Shown here: positions 1 to 6,118 of the stretch, piece after piece | Layout: each line of letters begins with the position of its first letter | Position numbering within the stretch: position 1 is the first letter of the stretch | Assembly: GCA_022571135.1 (NCBI GenBank) | Contig: JACZYK010000091.1 | Span: forward strand, 1-7,446 | Source: Bacteroidota bacterium | Lineage (GTDB): Bacteria > Bacteroidota > Rhodothermia > Rhodothermales > UBA10348 | Direction of reading: 5' to 3' | Length of the DNA: 7,446 nucleotides | Program-made: the position numbers and the translations under genes | Notes under the pieces: model-generated | Told to the model about the DNA's origin: nothing | Seen by the model: only the letters and a program-made list of their open reading frames with translations | Database searches by the model: none

Positions 1-2
1 CT

Positions 3-75
3 ACGATGCGACCGACCATGTATATCCTACGCACTGACTGCCGGGCGCTCTGGGGGGTCCGGGTTGGTGCATCGT
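3..75. repeat. Imperfect long inverted repeat downstream of the ABM-like gene
   Basis: The arm ACGATGC (3-9) is the exact reverse complement of GCATCGT (69-75). After one bulged base at 10, pairing continues with 11-13 against 66-68, a G-T position at 14/65, and 15-17 against 62-64. This gives about 14 pairs around a loop of about 44 bases. The loop contains a smaller GC-rich hairpin (CCGGGC paired with GTCCGG, one wobble). The structure starts 6 nt after the stop codon of the ABM-like gene, so it could form at the 3' end of that transcript. It has no run of U, so it is not a standard intrinsic terminator. An ATG on the minus strand at 17-19 opens six codons before the window ends and could start another gene, but nothing supports that choice. 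Confidence 0.4.
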
Positions 76-81
76 GAGCTG

Positions 82-681
82 TCAGATCTCTACTCCTGCC
101 AGCGTATGGTACCCTTCGACCGAAACATCGTCGCTCGAATGGGTTCGCGCCCGGTCGCGTGGTTCGAGGGCCATTTTCCACTGATACAGGGAGGATAGCA
201 TGGGGCGAAGAATCGAGAAAAGTTCTTCGAACTTGCCTGAGCGTTCATAGAAGTCGGCGTAGTCCTTTCCGTCCCATATGGTGACGGAAACGCTCCCATT
301 TTCGTCTCCGTTTTCGATCAAAAAAGCCGCACGGCATCCTTGCACTTGCAGAATTTGCGGAGTGGTGATTTCATTATAAACGCGGCGGAATTCCTCCGAG
401 TGTCTGGGATCCACTTTGAACGACCGTATCCGGACAAACGGATCCAGCTCTGCGACCAACTCATCGTAGTAGACGCCGGATTCATATTTCTGTGCGGCTT
501 CCGGCGATCTCCGGACGGTACACGAAATGAAATCAGCTGCAGACTTGTCGCTCTGGATCAGGTGGGCAAAAAGACATCCCTCCACCTCAAGCAGGGCCGG
601 GGCAGATCTGAAGTTGTAGAACCGCTCGAAAGCCAGGACCGAGTCAGGCTTAATCTTGAGTTGTACGAAGCGCATGAACAT
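82..681 (-). CDS. Tandem ABM-like (dimeric alpha+beta barrel) domain protein, putative monooxygenase family
   Basis: This 199-aa protein consists of two similar halves of about 80 residues, roughly 4-82 and 84-166, followed by a polar tail. The repeats align well. FYN...P.LLEVEGC..A.LI at 21-42 matches VYN...P.ILQVQGC..A.LI at 101-122, and YESG...DEL...LDP near 67-81 matches YERSGKFEEL...LRP near 145-160. The pattern of a beta strand, a helix, a V-x-G-C turn, and a helix ending in L-x-P suggests the ferredoxin-like fold of antibiotic biosynthesis monooxygenase (ABM) or EthD/DABB proteins. These normally dimerise, so the fusion would be an intramolecular dimer. No catalytic residue can be named, so enzyme activity is unproven. 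It lies 209 bp downstream of atpG behind its own promoter-like sequence and is probably not part of the atp operon. The ATG at 681 gives the full first strand; an ATG at 675 (residue 3) is equally possible. No Shine-Dalgarno is visible. The coding region is confident, the family moderately so. Confidence 0.75.
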   Translation of the reverse strand: MFMRFVQLKIKPDSVLAFERFYNFRSAPALLEVEGCLFAHLIQSDKSAADFISCTVRRSPEAAQKYESGVYYDELVAELDPFVRIRSFKVDPRHSEEFRRVYNEITTPQILQVQGCRAAFLIENGDENGSVSVTIWDGKDYADFYERSGKFEELFSILRPMLSSLYQWKMALEPRDRARTHSSDDVSVEGYHTLAGVEI

Positions 682-723
682 GGCGGTGCCTAACAGCCGG
701 GAATGAATGGAGGGGTACGAACG

Positions 724-752
724 AGTATAACGGTTCAGCTTCTACTTCTCAA
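724..752 (-). promoter_or_regulatory. Sigma70-like promoter for the ABM-like gene
   Basis: On the minus strand TTGAGA (752-747) and TATACT (729-724) are separated by exactly 17 bp. Each differs from the TTGACA/TATAAT consensus by one base. Transcription would start near 717, leaving a leader of about 35 nt before the ATG at 681. It lies in the 209-bp gap after atpG and points at the ABM-like gene. Bacteroidota housekeeping promoters usually follow TTTG/TAnnTTTG, so use of this site depends on the host sigma factor. Confidence 0.5.
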
Positions 753-761
753 TTGTCCGCC

Positions 762-779
762 GGTTACAATGTGATAACC
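762..779. repeat. Operator-like inverted repeat GGTTA-N8-TAACC
   Basis: GGTTA (762-766) and TAACC (775-779) are perfect inverted arms around 8 bp. On the minus strand the site ends about 9 bp upstream of the -35 element of the promoter at 724-752. That is a position typical for an activator or a looping regulator. It could also form a small hairpin at the end of a transcript running on from atpG. The regulator is unknown, and a short palindrome can arise by chance. Confidence 0.3.
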
Positions 780-781
780 TC

Positions 782-802
782 TCACCGATAGAACGTCGGT
801 GG
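782..802 (-). terminator. Stem-loop downstream of atpG, possible transcript end
   Basis: CACCGA (783-788) pairs perfectly with TCGGTG (796-801) around a 7-nt loop; wobble positions could lengthen the stem when transcribed from the plus strand. Read on the minus strand it lies about 90 nt after the atpG stop. It is followed at once by the second inverted repeat at 779-762. No U tract follows, so this is a candidate 3'-end structure for the atp transcript and not a standard intrinsic terminator. Confidence 0.25.
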
Positions 803-871
803 CTGGACTATTCCCTCACATATCCCCTCCTATGAAGGCGAGGGTTCACGGCGCAAACCGCTGAGTTGAGC

Positions 872-892
872 GATCGTGCTGGGAGGACGATC
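872..892 (-). other. Stem-loop overlapping the atpG stop codon
   Basis: GATCGT (872-877) and ACGATC (887-892) form a perfect 6-bp stem with a 9-nt loop. The outer arm includes two bases of the atpG TGA stop (893-891). No U-rich tract follows on the minus strand, so it may protect or mark the mRNA 3' end instead of terminating it. The stem is short and its function is uncertain. Confidence 0.25.
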
Positions 893-1814
893 AGGCTGAT
901 GCCAGCGCGTCGGCACCGCTCGTAATCTCGATAAGCTGATTGGTGATTGCGTCCTGACGCGCCCGGTTGTATCTCAGGCGCAGGTTGTTTAGCATCTCTT
1001 CCGCGTTGGTCGTAGCGCTTTCCATCGCGACCATTCGCGCGCCTTGCTCGGCCGCATTCGACTCCAGTAGAATCCGCCACAGCTTATCGCGGAGATACCT
1101 TGGAACGAGTTCGTTCAGGATTGTCGAGGCGTTGGGCTCGAAGAGATAATCGACTGCAGCACCCTCTTTGAAGGAGGCCTCGTTGTCGATCGCCTGGGTC
1201 ATTACCGGCGTCATGAACTGTTCGGGCGGAATCGGCAGATACGGCTCGACAATGCGGTTCTGCGAAATCGTATTCTTGAACTCATTGTAAACGACAATGA
1301 CTTCGTCCCACCGGCCTTTCAGAAAACCCTCCTGAGCAATCTTCCCGACTTTGAGCACGGTCTCGTAGGAGAGATGGTCAAAAACACCCCTGAAATCACC
1401 TATGAGCTGATATCCGCGCCTTCCGAAGTGCTTGTGGGCTTTTTTGCCGACGCAAACGAGATAAAGATTCCCCGACGCTTGAAGCTCCGCGTAGCGCTCG
1501 TCGATCGTTTTCTGGGCCTGCTTGATAATGTTCGTGTTGAAAGCTCCGGCCAGACCACGATCAGCGGTCACGACGATGAGAAGGGCGGCGTTTGTCTCTT
1601 CCCGAAGCACGAACATGGGATGCGAATCTGGATCGACGTGACTCTTGAGGTGACTGATTATTTTACCGATTCGGTAGGCATAGGGTCGCGCCTGGAAGAT
1701 GCGTTCCTGAGCACGACGCAGCTTTGCGGCGGCCACCATTTTCATGGCCCGCGTCACCTGCTGAGTGTTCTTGACCGAGGAAATGCGATTCCGAATGTCT
1801 CGAAGGTTTGCCAT
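891..1814 (-). CDS. atpG: ATP synthase F1 subunit gamma
   Basis: The 307-aa product is the central rotor shaft of F1. It turns inside the alpha3beta3 head and couples c-ring rotation to ATP synthesis at the cytoplasmic face of the membrane. The N-terminal helix shows the family pattern (MANLRDIRNRISSVKNTQQV, 1-20; then TRAMKMVAAAKLRRA). TADRGLAGAFN (83-93) is the conserved Rossmann-like segment. The C-terminal helix has ESATTNAEEM (265-274) and RARQDAITNQLIEI (284-297). The length is slightly above the usual 285-300 aa, with a somewhat longer variable stretch near 193-225. The ATG at 1814 lies 22 bp after the atpA stop, so the two genes are co-transcribed. No Shine-Dalgarno is visible; an AT-rich TAATTATAC precedes the start. 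It is the last atp gene here: no beta or epsilon gene follows. Confidence 0.98.
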   Translation of the reverse strand: MANLRDIRNRISSVKNTQQVTRAMKMVAAAKLRRAQERIFQARPYAYRIGKIISHLKSHVDPDSHPMFVLREETNAALLIVVTADRGLAGAFNTNIIKQAQKTIDERYAELQASGNLYLVCVGKKAHKHFGRRGYQLIGDFRGVFDHLSYETVLKVGKIAQEGFLKGRWDEVIVVYNEFKNTISQNRIVEPYLPIPPEQFMTPVMTQAIDNEASFKEGAAVDYLFEPNASTILNELVPRYLRDKLWRILLESNAAEQGARMVAMESATTNAEEMLNNLRLRYNRARQDAITNQLIEITSGADALASA

Positions 1815-1836
1815 GTATAATTACGGCCGAGAGCCG

Positions 1837-3444
1837 TTACACTTCCTCCTTTTCTATCTCCGTGTACAGAGCGGCCAGATCTTTTGCCTCTTTCGTCAGC
1901 AGTTCGACGACTTTGTCACTCGCGACACCGGTCGTGCGAATCGAGCGCATAGCATCTGCGTGCCGAAGCGTCATGCGCTCGATGAACTCCTTCTCGAACT
2001 CTTTCACACGAGCAATCGGTACAGAGTCGAGCAGTCCCCCCGTAGTAATCAGGATAATGGCCACCTGCTCTTCGACGGGCACGGGTTCGTACTGTCCCTG
2101 CTTGAGAATCTCTACCAGTCGCTCTCCCCTGGTCAGTTGGCGCTGCGTTACCGGATCCAGATCGGAGCCAAACTTCGAAAACGCCTCCAGCTCGCGATAC
2201 TGCGCGAGGTCGATGCGAAGCGTTCCGGCGACCTTTTTCATCGCCTTGATCTGCGCGTTGCCGCCCACACGACTGACCGAGATACCGACGTTGACTGCCG
2301 GGCGGACTCCGGCGTTGAACAGAGCGGGTTCGAGATAAATCTGACCGTCGGTGATCGAAATCACGTTGGTCGGGATGTAGGCCGATACGTCGCCGGCCTG
2401 CGTCTCGATGACCGGCAGCGCCGTCAGAGATCCTCCTCCTTTTATTTTCCCCTTCAGCGAGTCGGGAATGTCGTTCATTTTCTGTGCAACGGCATCACTC
2501 GATATAATTTTGGCCGCTCGCTCGAGAAGGCGCGAGTGAAGGTAGAAGATGTCGCCGGGATAGGCCTCGCGGCCGGGCGGGCGCCTGAGCAACAGCGATA
2601 CCTGGCGATACGAGACAGCCTGCTTGGACAGGTCGTCATAGATGACCAGCGCGTGACGTCCTGTATCCCTGAAATACTCGCCAATACAAGCTCCGGCGAA
2701 CGGCGCAATATACTGAAGTGGCGCCGGTGTCGATGCCGGGGCGTTTACGATGACCGTGTAGTCCATCGCACCGTGCTGTTGCAATGTACGCCGAACCTGG
2801 GCGACCGTCGAGTTCTTCTGCCCCACGGCCACATAGATACAGAATACCGGCTTTTCGGTATCGTGCGTAGACTTCTGGTTGATGATGGCATCGATCAGAA
2901 GAGCCGTTTTGCCGGTCTGGCGGTCGCCTATCACCAATTCCCGTTGGCCGCGGCCAATCGGAATCATCGAGTCTATCGCCTTGATACCGGTCTGAATGGG
3001 CTCCGAAACCGGCTCCCGGAAGATGACCGAGGGTGCCTTTCGTTCCAGCGGCATCGAAAACTTTTCCCCGCCGATCGGTCCCTGGCCGTCGATCGGATTG
3101 CCGAGTGGATCGATCACGCGTCCGAGCATTTCCTCCGCGACGTCGATCGAGGCGATGCGATTGGTGCGCCTGACTTCGTCGCCCTCCCTGACCCGATCGA
3201 CTTCGCCAAAGAGCACGACGCCTACGCTGTCCTCTTCAAGGTTCAGGACCATACCCGTTACGCCGCTCGAGGGGATCTCGATCAGCTCACCGGCCTGAAC
3301 ATTGGAAAGTCCATAGATACGCGCGATACCGTCTCCTACCTGGAGCACCGTCCCCACTTCGTAAATGTCGGTGCCGGCCTCAAATCCACCAAGTTCGCGT
3401 TTGAGAACCGCTGTGACTTCATCCGGTCGAATTGCCGTAGTCAT
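1837..3444 (-). CDS. atpA: ATP synthase F1 subunit alpha
   Basis: The 535-aa product is the nucleotide-binding, non-catalytic head subunit of F1, alternating with beta in the alpha3beta3 hexamer. The beta-barrel N-terminal domain spans about 1-95. The Walker A loop is GDRQTGKT (173-180), and the Walker B-like segment is LVIYDD (266-271). The alpha/beta signature PAVNVGISVS (382-391) is followed by R392, the expected arginine finger reaching the beta catalytic site. The C-terminal helical domain runs from about 395. A variable loop at about 314-337 (IISSDAVAQKMNDIPDSL and following) makes the protein longer than the roughly 502 aa of Bacillus. From memory, loops of this kind occur in Bacteroidota and, with different sequence, in E. 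coli. All key residues are present. The gene lies 66 bp after atpH and 22 bp before atpG. The start is preceded by AAGAAATACG, not a clear Shine-Dalgarno. Confidence 0.99.
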   Translation of the reverse strand: MTTAIRPDEVTAVLKRELGGFEAGTDIYEVGTVLQVGDGIARIYGLSNVQAGELIEIPSSGVTGMVLNLEEDSVGVVLFGEVDRVREGDEVRRTNRIASIDVAEEMLGRVIDPLGNPIDGQGPIGGEKFSMPLERKAPSVIFREPVSEPIQTGIKAIDSMIPIGRGQRELVIGDRQTGKTALLIDAIINQKSTHDTEKPVFCIYVAVGQKNSTVAQVRRTLQQHGAMDYTVIVNAPASTPAPLQYIAPFAGACIGEYFRDTGRHALVIYDDLSKQAVSYRQVSLLLRRPPGREAYPGDIFYLHSRLLERAAKIISSDAVAQKMNDIPDSLKGKIKGGGSLTALPVIETQAGDVSAYIPTNVISITDGQIYLEPALFNAGVRPAVNVGISVSRVGGNAQIKAMKKVAGTLRIDLAQYRELEAFSKFGSDLDPVTQRQLTRGERLVEILKQGQYEPVPVEEQVAIILITTGGLLDSVPIARVKEFEKEFIERMTLRHADAMRSIRTTGVASDKVVELLTKEAKDLAALYTEIEKEEV

Positions 3445-3510
3445 CGTATTTCTTAATGTTCAGATTGTCTCAGTTACAGCCGGGAACCAGCCTGGTATCA
3501 TTCTAAGGCC

Positions 3511-4065
3511 CTATTTGGCCAGATACGATCCAGCGCCGAGCCGGTTACGTACTAGATGCAGTTTGTTCGCCACACTGCCATCATAGACGGTGTCGCCAAC
3601 TCGGACCACCAGTCCGCCCACGAGCGACGAATCCAGTTGAACGTCCAGGTGAACTCTTTTTTGGGTCATCTTCTCTATAGTGGCCGTCAGGGCTTTCTCC
3701 TCGGACTCGTCCATGGGTTGAGCGATGCGCGCAACAACCTGCACGATCCCGAGTTGCTCGTCCCGGATGGACCCATAGGCCCGAACGACGTCCGGCAAAA
3801 GCTGCTCTCTCCGTTTTTCGACGAGCATGCGAAGAAACCGTAGCGTCAACGAATGGACGCGTTCTTCAAACAACGATCCGACAACGGCCGCTTTTCGCGA
3901 CCTGGATATCACAGGGCTCTCGAAAAAGAGGACGAGTTCGCGGGAGGTCTTCAGGCTCTCGCGAATCAACAACACGTCCGCATCCACGGTCTCCGTCGTG
4001 CCGTGTCGTTCCGCTTCCTCGATCAGGGCCCGTGCATATCTTCGGGCAATCGTGCTATCGCTCAT
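3511..4065 (-). CDS. atpH: ATP synthase F1 subunit delta
   Basis: Delta (bacterial OSCP) joins the top of the alpha3beta3 head to the b-subunit stator stalk. From the chosen ATG at 4065 the product is 184 aa, in the usual 175-186 range. It starts MSDSTIARRYARALIEEA, matching the family's N-terminal helix (A-x-R-Y-A-x-A-L). Other family marks are the ESPVISRSRK segment (49-58), FLRMLVEKRR (77-86), and the C-terminal DSSLVGGLVVRVGDTVYDGS (145-164). The reading frame is open upstream to an ATG at 4143, which would add 26 residues and overlap atpF by 20 bp. Those residues do not look like delta, so the internal start is preferred. The gap to the atpF stop is then 58 bp. Confidence 0.95.
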   Translation of the reverse strand: MSDSTIARRYARALIEEAERHGTTETVDADVLLIRESLKTSRELVLFFESPVISRSRKAAVVGSLFEERVHSLTLRFLRMLVEKRREQLLPDVVRAYGSIRDEQLGIVQVVARIAQPMDESEEKALTATIEKMTQKRVHLDVQLDSSLVGGLVVRVGDTVYDGSVANKLHLVRNRLGAGSYLAK

Positions 4066-4123
4066 TGATATCGGACTTAAGTTAGTGGCCGCTACGATCA
4101 GCGGCCCAATTCTGGCAACCGGC

Positions 4124-4633
4124 TCAGTTTTTCGACAGATCACCGAGAAAATCAGCTACGATTTTCTGCTGGCGTCCCTTGTCCAGACTCTCTTTCAGAA
4201 TCTTCTCAGCCGCAGTGATGGCCAGATCGGCCACTTCCATACGAAGCGAATCGAGTGCGGAATCCTTCTCACGTTCGATTTCCTGGCGGGCCATTTCCTG
4301 CATGTGCAGAATCTTGTCCTTCGTCTTGTCGATCTCGACGCTTCGAAGACGTTCGGCGCCGTCACGCGCCTCCCTGAGTACGCGTTGTGCGCTGGCCCCG
4401 GCCTCTCGGCGGGCACGGGTGTTTTCTACCTGAATCTCCTTTGCCTCGCTCAGTGCCCGTTCCGCCTGCTCCAACGATTCCTTGATCCCAGCCTCGCGCG
4501 CCGAAAGCGCGCTGGTAATCGGACCCCAGGCAAATCTGCGAAGGAGAAGCAGGAGAGCCAGAAACGTGATTGAAATCCAGACGATCAGGCCAACGTTCGG
4601 CTCGAGAAGACCGGCTGCTATCACCATGGTCAT
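4124..4633 (-). CDS. atpF: ATP synthase Fo subunit b
   Basis: Subunit b is the peripheral stalk. It is anchored in the membrane and dimerises as a long helix that holds delta and the F1 head still against rotation. The 169-aa product has one N-terminal membrane helix (about 14-31, GLIVWISITFLALLLLL). This is followed by RRFAWGPI (32-39), equivalent to the KFVWPPI region of other b subunits. A charged, alanine-rich coiled coil covers about 40-150. The C-terminal DLAITAAEKILKESLD (136-151) is the conserved delta-binding end. The start is 6 bp after the atpE stop. AGGA four bases upstream of ATG 4633 is the only Shine-Dalgarno-like sequence in the cluster; an ATG at 4627 (residue 3) is an alternative start. 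Confidence 0.97.
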   Translation of the reverse strand: MTMVIAAGLLEPNVGLIVWISITFLALLLLLRRFAWGPITSALSAREAGIKESLEQAERALSEAKEIQVENTRARREAGASAQRVLREARDGAERLRSVEIDKTKDKILHMQEMARQEIEREKDSALDSLRMEVADLAITAAEKILKESLDKGRQQKIVADFLGDLSKN

Positions 4634-4639
4634 GAATTC

Positions 4640-4867
4640 CTACTTGATCGCGAGAATGATGCAGATAACCAGACCAAACAGGGCAACACCTTCGATGAGG
4701 GCTGCCGCGATAATCATCGTTGTCCGGATTTCTCCGGAGTGTTCGGGCTGACGAGCCGAGCCTTCCATAGCCGGGCCGGCAAGAAGACCTATACCAAGTC
4801 CGGCGCCGATCGCGACAAGTCCTGCACCAATGCCTGCACCGAGGTAAGCTAATGCTGTGGGTTCCAT
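4640..4867 (-). CDS. atpE: ATP synthase Fo subunit c (proteolipid)
   Basis: This 75-aa hairpin of two membrane helices oligomerises into the rotating c-ring. Helix 1 carries the GxGxGxG packing motif (G21, G23, G25, G27). The polar loop is ARQPE (38-42), which contacts gamma and epsilon. Helix 2 carries the ion-binding carboxylate E59 in AALIEGVALFG (55-65). Against the Na+-type c subunit of Ilyobacter, as remembered, the Gln and Ser ligand positions are I26 and G60. This argues for proton rather than sodium use. The gene is 18 bp after atpB and 6 bp before atpF. The leader is A-rich (GACAAAAGTAACTCCT) without a Shine-Dalgarno, although c is normally made in excess over its neighbours. Confidence 0.98.
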   Translation of the reverse strand: MEPTALAYLGAGIGAGLVAIGAGLGIGLLAGPAMEGSARQPEHSGEIRTTMIIAAALIEGVALFGLVICIILAIK

Positions 4868-4885
4868 AGGAGTTACTTTTGTCTA

Positions 4886-6064
4886 TTAGTGATTGCTTAC
4901 AGGGTCAACTTGTTCGTGTTGATGCTCTTTCACCGCCATTCCAATAAACAGCGCCGAAAGCATCGTGAAGACGTATGCCTGAATGAGTGCTACAAGGAGT
5001 TCCAACAGATAGATAAAAAGCGAAAATGCCACGCTAATGGGCGCGACGCCGTATCCGCCGATCGATCCGAAGAGATCTCCGAACGTGAAAATAAGCCCGA
5101 TGAGACTGAGAATGACCAGATGGCCGGCCGTCATATTCGCAAAGAGTCGAATGGCCAGCGCGAACGGCCTCGTAAATAGCCCCAGAATCTCCACCGGAAT
5201 CAGAATGGGTTTTACCATCACCGGGACGCCGGGTGGCCAGAAAATGTGTTTCCAGTATTCTTTCGTTCCACCAGACTGAGTGAGCACGAACGTGAAGGAG
5301 GCTAGAACTCCGGTAATCATGATGTTCGATGTCGCCGTGGCGGAATACGGGAAGAGCCCGAGCAGATTACAGGTCAGGATGAAAAAGAAGGCGGTCAGCA
5401 GATAGGGAAGGTATTTATCGGTCTTCGCCCCCAGATTCGGCCGAGCGATTTCGTCGCGGACGAACAGGATGAGCGACTCCATCATATTCTGCAGGATCCC
5501 CTTCGGTTCGGTCTCCCTGCCTATGCCCCTCTTATACCTGTTGGCCAGACCGATAAAAACGAGCAACATGATCAGCATGCTGATCCATGCAAAAACAAGA
5601 TGTTTGGTGATCGAGAAATCGATGATGACCTCGCGATTCAGCGGCGGAACCATCTCCGCGTCTAGATAGGCGCCGTGAGCACCTTCTTCCATATCGGGCG
5701 TGTATCCATCTTCCATCGCTATAAGCGTGGATCTATACATGTCCAGTCCCATCGAGCCATCTGCTCTTCTGACGAAAAATATCCGCGGGAGCTGCAGTTT
5801 CCCGAAAGGCTCGAAGTCCAGATAATTTGAGTCGATACCGTGATGTACCGGATCGAGCTTCTCCACCGGAGCGTGCTCTCCGGCTTCCTGCCCTGGCTCT
5901 GACGACACCTGACCGGCCTCCAAGCTCCCCGACTCTTCGTGTTCGACGGCACGAGCCTCGTCCTGATACCACGGACTCATGACCGTCGCCCCAACACGTC
6001 CCGGGCCGGCCGAGATCATCGCCAGAGCAAGTAGAACCAGAAGATGTAGCTTCCGGGGCGTCAT
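4886..6064 (-). CDS. atpB: ATP synthase Fo subunit a with signal peptide and periplasmic extension
   Basis: Subunit a forms the two proton half-channels beside the c-ring. The 392-aa product is far longer than the 271 aa of E. coli. It opens with a signal peptide: basic TPRK, a hydrophobic stretch (7-19), and likely cleavage after VGA at 26. An acidic, His-containing segment follows (27-150: EHEESGSLEAG, DPVHHGIDSNYLDFEPFG). Membrane helices begin at about 155. The essential arginine is R306 in FALAIRLFANMTAGH (301-315), and Q362 in LIQAYVF corresponds to E. coli Q252. H315 and E355 fall at the positions of E. coli E219 and H245, a known side-chain exchange between lineages. The C-terminus is His-rich (KEHQHEQ). 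The gene lies 54 bp after the AtpI-like gene and 18 bp before atpE. ATG 6064 is supported by the signal peptide. Confidence 0.97.
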   Translation of the reverse strand: MTPRKLHLLVLLALAMISAGPGRVGATVMSPWYQDEARAVEHEESGSLEAGQVSSEPGQEAGEHAPVEKLDPVHHGIDSNYLDFEPFGKLQLPRIFFVRRADGSMGLDMYRSTLIAMEDGYTPDMEEGAHGAYLDAEMVPPLNREVIIDFSITKHLVFAWISMLIMLLVFIGLANRYKRGIGRETEPKGILQNMMESLILFVRDEIARPNLGAKTDKYLPYLLTAFFFILTCNLLGLFPYSATATSNIMITGVLASFTFVLTQSGGTKEYWKHIFWPPGVPVMVKPILIPVEILGLFTRPFALAIRLFANMTAGHLVILSLIGLIFTFGDLFGSIGGYGVAPISVAFSLFIYLLELLVALIQAYVFTMLSALFIGMAVKEHQHEQVDPVSNH

Positions 6065-6118
6065 GTCATTGCCAGAATGTTCTGAGTGTTTTCGAACGAT
6101 CGGCCCCTGACAAGGTCG

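Noticed and set aside
1..19. Start of another minus-strand gene at ATG 19
   Set aside because: Only six codons are visible, it lies inside the inverted repeat, and no leader signal supports it.
770..785. CRP-like site TGTGA...TCAC
   Set aside because: The spacing and right half do not match TGTGA-N6-TCACA.
1374..1820. 148-codon open frame on the plus strand opposite atpG
   Set aside because: Antisense to the conserved gamma coding region and without recognisable domains.
1765..3456. 563-codon open frame on the plus strand opposite atpA
   Set aside because: It is longer than atpA, but it is exactly antisense to a canonical alpha subunit with all motifs. Its product is Arg/Asp-rich with no recognisable domain, as expected for a codon-bias shadow.
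3486..3496. Palindrome ACCAG-C-CTGGT between atpH and atpA
   Set aside because: Arms of 5 bp with a one-base centre cannot form a good RNA hairpin, and one such palindrome in 7 kb is expected by chance.
4066..4143. Longer atpH start at 4143
   Set aside because: The extra 26 residues do not resemble delta subunits and overlap atpF; MSDSTIARRYARAL at 4065 fits the family N-terminus.
3827..4573. 248-codon open frame on the plus strand opposite atpH/atpF
   Set aside because: Antisense to two well-recognised genes and spans their boundary; no family pattern.
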